A stretch of DNA of 64,000 nucleotides, from the NCBI RefSeq assembly GCF_041358175.1, contig NZ_JBGKBE010000011.1, forward strand, positions 29,244 through 93,243, given 5' to 3'. Under the pieces are notes generated by a model, which was not told the origin of the DNA, made no database searches, and saw only the letters and a program-made list of their open reading frames with translations. Both the position numbers and the translations under genes were made by a program. This document shows positions 61,787 to 64,000 of the stretch, one piece after another (within the stretch, counting starts at the first letter, position 1; the number at the start of each line of letters is the position of its first letter). Source of the DNA: Muriicola sp041358175 (GTDB lineage: Bacteria > Bacteroidota > Bacteroidia > Flavobacteriales > Flavobacteriaceae).

Positions 61787-62395
61787 TTAGTTTGAAGTAG
61801 AGGTTTCTGCTTCCGAGAGTTTTTGTGGAAATAATTCCTGAATTTTCTGAACTTTTTCCTTCAGTTCATCCCGAATACTGGATGGTGTTTCCGGATTGAG
61901 GAATTCAGCTTCCATATCGGTAAAATCCCTGCCGAATAAACGCTGAGCTTCCCTGTTCCGCAACTCGTTATAAGCGCCTACCAATTCATTCTGTACGGTA
62001 ATATATGTGCCGTATTTTGTTTCCCGGTCATTCTTAAGGGAAATAATAGCCTTAGTAGGGTTATCGGAAGAAGACTCATCTCTACGTCCTTTGCAGTAGT
62101 TACAACTACCGTCTCCGCCATTGTCAAGAAAGGCCATGGCCTTGGAGCGAAGGTCCTTGAGATTTGTCAGTTCCTCTTCAACTAACAACTGACCGCTTTT
62201 GTTGATATTCACCGTGAAGATATTCTTCTGTTTGATCACAACGTTATCCTCCGGTGGTTCCATTGGCGGCAACATCCGGTCTAAACCTGCATCTGTTTCA
62301 ATGGTGGTTGTTACCAGAAAAAAGATAAGTAACAGAAAGGCAATGTCTGCCATAGAGCCTGCATTTACTTCTGGTGGTCCTCCTCTTCTAGACAT
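61787..62395 (-). CDS. exbD: ExbD/TolR family biopolymer transport protein (first copy, with CxxC insert)
   Basis: A 202-residue ExbD. The membrane helix (about 16-33) keeps the channel aspartate D17 in GSMADIAFLLLIFF. The periplasmic part contains an insert with CNYC at residues 98-101, followed by a charged stretch (KGRRDESSSDN), before NDRETKYGTYITVQNELVGAYNELR. The CxxC pair may form a disulfide or bind a metal, and I recall it from other flavobacterial ExbD proteins. It is 18 bases upstream of the second exbD and 13 bases after the membrane protein of unknown function. Energy transduction to TonB receptors is the expected role. Confidence 0.93.
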   Translation of the reverse strand: MSRRGGPPEVNAGSMADIAFLLLIFFLVTTTIETDAGLDRMLPPMEPPEDNVVIKQKNIFTVNINKSGQLLVEEELTNLKDLRSKAMAFLDNGGDGSCNYCKGRRDESSSDNPTKAIISLKNDRETKYGTYITVQNELVGAYNELRNREAQRLFGRDFTDMEAEFLNPETPSSIRDELKEKVQKIQELFPQKLSEAETSTSN

Positions 62396-62408
62396 AGCTT
62401 AAAATTTA

Positions 62409-62852
62409 TTATTTATTAGTCATCTTTTTAACCCCTCCCCATAGCATAGAAACTACGGCGATTATAACCAGCAGGAAAAAGAGATTCAAGCCAGTTCCTA
62501 TATTCTTTACTGTGTCCTCTGTTGTAGGGATCCCCCTTCTGGCCATTTCGTCCAGGTTTACATCCGTACCTGAGGAGATTGCATAAGCAAAACCAAGAAC
62601 GATCAGAAATGCTCCGATAACTATCAGGGTTTTCTTTAACTTCTGAGGGTGGGCGAATAGGTTTACCAGGGTAAAGACTAAACTTACTACCACCGCGATA
62701 GCCAATAAGATATAGGTAATGGTAAACATCCCGGTGATGGCCACACTTTCTACAGCTTCGGACGCTGGCATATCCCGCCCTGGCAATTGATACCAGAGAA
62801 TTGCGGAGAGCAGACCCAAAACAGCCAGAACTATTTTTACAATTTTATTCAT
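62409..62852 (-). CDS. Four-helix membrane protein of unknown function in the exb operon
   Basis: A 147-residue protein with four predicted helices (about 5-22, 42-68, 73-92 and 117-140). Between helices 3 and 4 lies SSGTDVNLDEMARRGIPTTEDTVKN, a soluble loop with acidic and basic residues. No family is recognised. It sits in the order exbB-x-exbD-exbD, 23 bases after exbB and 13 bases before the first exbD, so it is very likely part of the same message. A helper or structural partner of the ExbB-ExbD motor is an inference from position only. Confidence 0.8.
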   Translation of the reverse strand: MNKIVKIVLAVLGLLSAILWYQLPGRDMPASEAVESVAITGMFTITYILLAIAVVVSLVFTLVNLFAHPQKLKKTLIVIGAFLIVLGFAYAISSGTDVNLDEMARRGIPTTEDTVKNIGTGLNLFFLLVIIAVVSMLWGGVKKMTNK

Positions 62853-62875
62853 AATATCTTGTATTTAGAGTCTTA

Positions 62876-63676
62876 TTATTTTTTGTGATCTACCAGCATA
62901 TCGATCAGGGTGATCGATGAGTCTTCCATATCGTTAACAATACCATCGATCTTAGCAATGATATAGTTGTAGAATATCTGAAGAATGATCGCAGTAATAA
63001 GTCCAAATACTGTTGTTAATAAAGCCACCTGAATATCGCCGGCAATAAGGGAGGCACTTAAGTTACCTACTGCACTAATTTTCTGGAAGGCCTGGATCAT
63101 ACCAATTACCGTTCCCATGAACCCAAGCATGGGTGCAATAGCGATAAATAAGGACAACCAGGATACGTTTTTCTCTAACTGACCCATTTGAACACCACCG
63201 TAAGCTACAACAGCCTTTTCAGCGGATTCAACTCCTTCACCGGCCCTGTCGAGACCCTGATAATATATTGAGGCCACAGGTCCTCTTGTATTTCGGCAAA
63301 CTTCCTTAGCAGCTTCTATACCACCGGAAGCCAGAGCATCCTCTACCTGTTGCTTTAATTTATCAGTGTTAGTGCTGGCCATGTTAAGGTATATAATTCT
63401 TTCAATAGCCACTGCCAGTCCGAGAATCAAACATAGGAGAACAATCCCCATAAACCCGGCACCACCCTGGATAAATTGCTCCTTCAATACCTGAGTGAAG
63501 CCTTTATCTTCTGCCATGTCTTCAGCTGGCGTTTCCTGAATCGTCATTACTGCGGTTGCAACAGTGGCAGACAGATTAGAAACCATTGCATTCGCTTTTG
63601 CGCTTACCGTATTTGTACTTAGGACAAATAGCCCAGCCATAGCCAGGATCGAGAATAATCTTTTCATTTTGTTCAA
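62876..63676 (-). CDS. exbB: MotA/TolQ/ExbB proton channel family protein
   Basis: A 266-residue ExbB with an N-terminal signal-like helix (about 5-26), a short periplasmic linker, and three membrane helices: GFMGIVLLCLILGLAVAIERI (about 75-95), SWLSLFIAIAPMLGFMGTVIGMI (about 172-195) and VALLTTVFGLITAIILQIFYNYI (about 217-240). LGFMGTVIGMIQAF is the family's core. A long cytoplasmic loop with KAVVAYGGVQMGQLEKNV separates helices one and two. Together with ExbD it converts proton flow into TonB energisation. It is the first gene of the operon, with a TATATTTG box about 108 bases upstream. Confidence 0.95.
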   Translation of the reverse strand: MNKMKRLFSILAMAGLFVLSTNTVSAKANAMVSNLSATVATAVMTIQETPAEDMAEDKGFTQVLKEQFIQGGAGFMGIVLLCLILGLAVAIERIIYLNMASTNTDKLKQQVEDALASGGIEAAKEVCRNTRGPVASIYYQGLDRAGEGVESAEKAVVAYGGVQMGQLEKNVSWLSLFIAIAPMLGFMGTVIGMIQAFQKISAVGNLSASLIAGDIQVALLTTVFGLITAIILQIFYNYIIAKIDGIVNDMEDSSITLIDMLVDHKK

Positions 63677-63783
63677 CTTGAATTTAGTTAGTTAATAGGA
63701 TTTAAAGATATAAAAAATAAACAATTAATAATTAAATGTCTTGCGTTAAGAATTGATAAAACGTTATAAAATTGTCATCTTGA

Positions 63784-63791
63784 CAAATATA
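63784..63791 (-). promoter_or_regulatory. Probable exbB operon promoter -10 element
   Basis: TATATTTG on the minus strand, exact TAnnTTTG. A TTA lies 20 bases upstream as a weak -33 element. The leader before the exbB ATG would be about 100 bases and AT-rich. Confidence 0.5.
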
Positions 63792-63839
63792 AGTGGAAAA
63801 ATTAGAAATCCTAATTTTTGTAACTCATCATTAAACAAT

Positions 63840-64000
63840 ATGTCCGTGAGCAGCAGTTAGACAGAGATTGACTCGCTCGCCACCTACTTCCCACTTTACT
63901 TAAACGGCAATACATTCATGAACGTTTCTGCTGCGCAGAAATCCATTTGCTCACTCTTCCTTAGGATTCAGTCGCTGCGCTCCTGCTTCCCAAAATGATA
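63840..64000. repeat. Unexplained repeat-like segment at the window's right edge
   Basis: GC-richer than the AT-rich DNA before it. Two imperfect direct copies of a 28-base unit, ending CTTCCC, lie at 63865-63892 and 63964-63991 (20 of 28 identical). Between them are the hairpin TTTCTGC-TGC-GCAGAAA (63925-63941) and the palindrome TTCATGAA (63915-63922). No gene is supported in either strand. This resembles a dispersed intergenic repeat element; copy number elsewhere in the genome would decide. Confidence 0.4.

Noticed and set aside
61286..62395. Two tandem exbD genes as a recent duplication
   Set aside because: Their sequences are too different outside the membrane helix; this is the common paired arrangement.

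Overview
The window reads as a stretch of conserved core chromosome from a member of the Flavobacteriaceae (Bacteroidota). Four things point there: the giant gliding/type IX secretion protein SprA between ruvA and gcvH; a complete alternative complex III cluster (actABCDEF) running into coxB-coxA; flavobacterial gene blocks such as rimP-nusA-infB, rplM-rpsI-rpsB-tsf, pyrH-frr and asnS-rpoN; and repeated promoter -10 boxes of the Bacteroidota form TAnnTTTG with almost no Shine-Dalgarno sequences. A genus is not assigned. No phage, insertion sequence, CRISPR array, toxin-antitoxin or defence locus was seen.

Layout. 1-12.4 kb (minus strand): the start of a TonB gene, a VanZ-like membrane protein, gcvH, sprA, ruvA, the malic enzyme-phosphotransacetylase maeB, and an MFS sugar transporter. 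12.6-15.8 kb (minus): queG, a cytochrome P450 and ruvB, packed with zero or overlapping spacing. 16.0-18.5 kb: pckA facing a GIN-domain protein across a shared terminator. 18.6-30.3 kb (minus): the respiratory operon actA-B-C-D-E-F-coxB-coxA, which takes electrons from quinol through complex III-like subunits to an aa3-type oxidase. 30.5-35.5 kb: a SPOR protein convergent with rimP-nusA-infB. 35.6-44.0 kb: a cation/proton antiporter, tRNA-Gln(TTG), a DUF2723 membrane glycosyltransferase-like protein, a thioredoxin-fold protein without its cysteines, a membrane metallophosphoesterase, cutC and a secreted glycosylasparaginase. 44.1-54.1 kb: polA, a lipoprotein, the ribosomal/EF-Ts operon, an M61 peptidase, and pyrH-frr. 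54.1-60.5 kb: a 42-residue membrane protein, an RND/Patched-like exporter, asnS, rpoN and a degenerate PAP2-like protein. 60.5-63.7 kb (minus): an outer-membrane barrel protein and an exbB-x-exbD-exbD energy-transduction operon. The last 160 bases hold an unexplained repeat-like segment.

The window is mostly housekeeping and I do not see a convincing new multi-gene system. The most interesting observations are smaller: the same helix-hairpin-helix-like C-terminal domain on two unrelated proteins (ActC and ribosomal protein S2); structured leaders in front of rpsB and rimP, the latter with a hairpin-containing 15-codon upstream ORF that overlaps the rimP start; a redox-dead thioredoxin; a P450 embedded between ruvB and queG; a His-rich insert in ActF; an unrecognised membrane protein inside the exb operon; and an unannotated 42-residue membrane protein. 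Starts were moved from the longest open frame to the first ATG that fits the family for gcvH, maeB, ruvB, rimP, cutC, pyrH, rpoN, the antiporter, the M61 peptidase, the SPOR protein and the lipoprotein.
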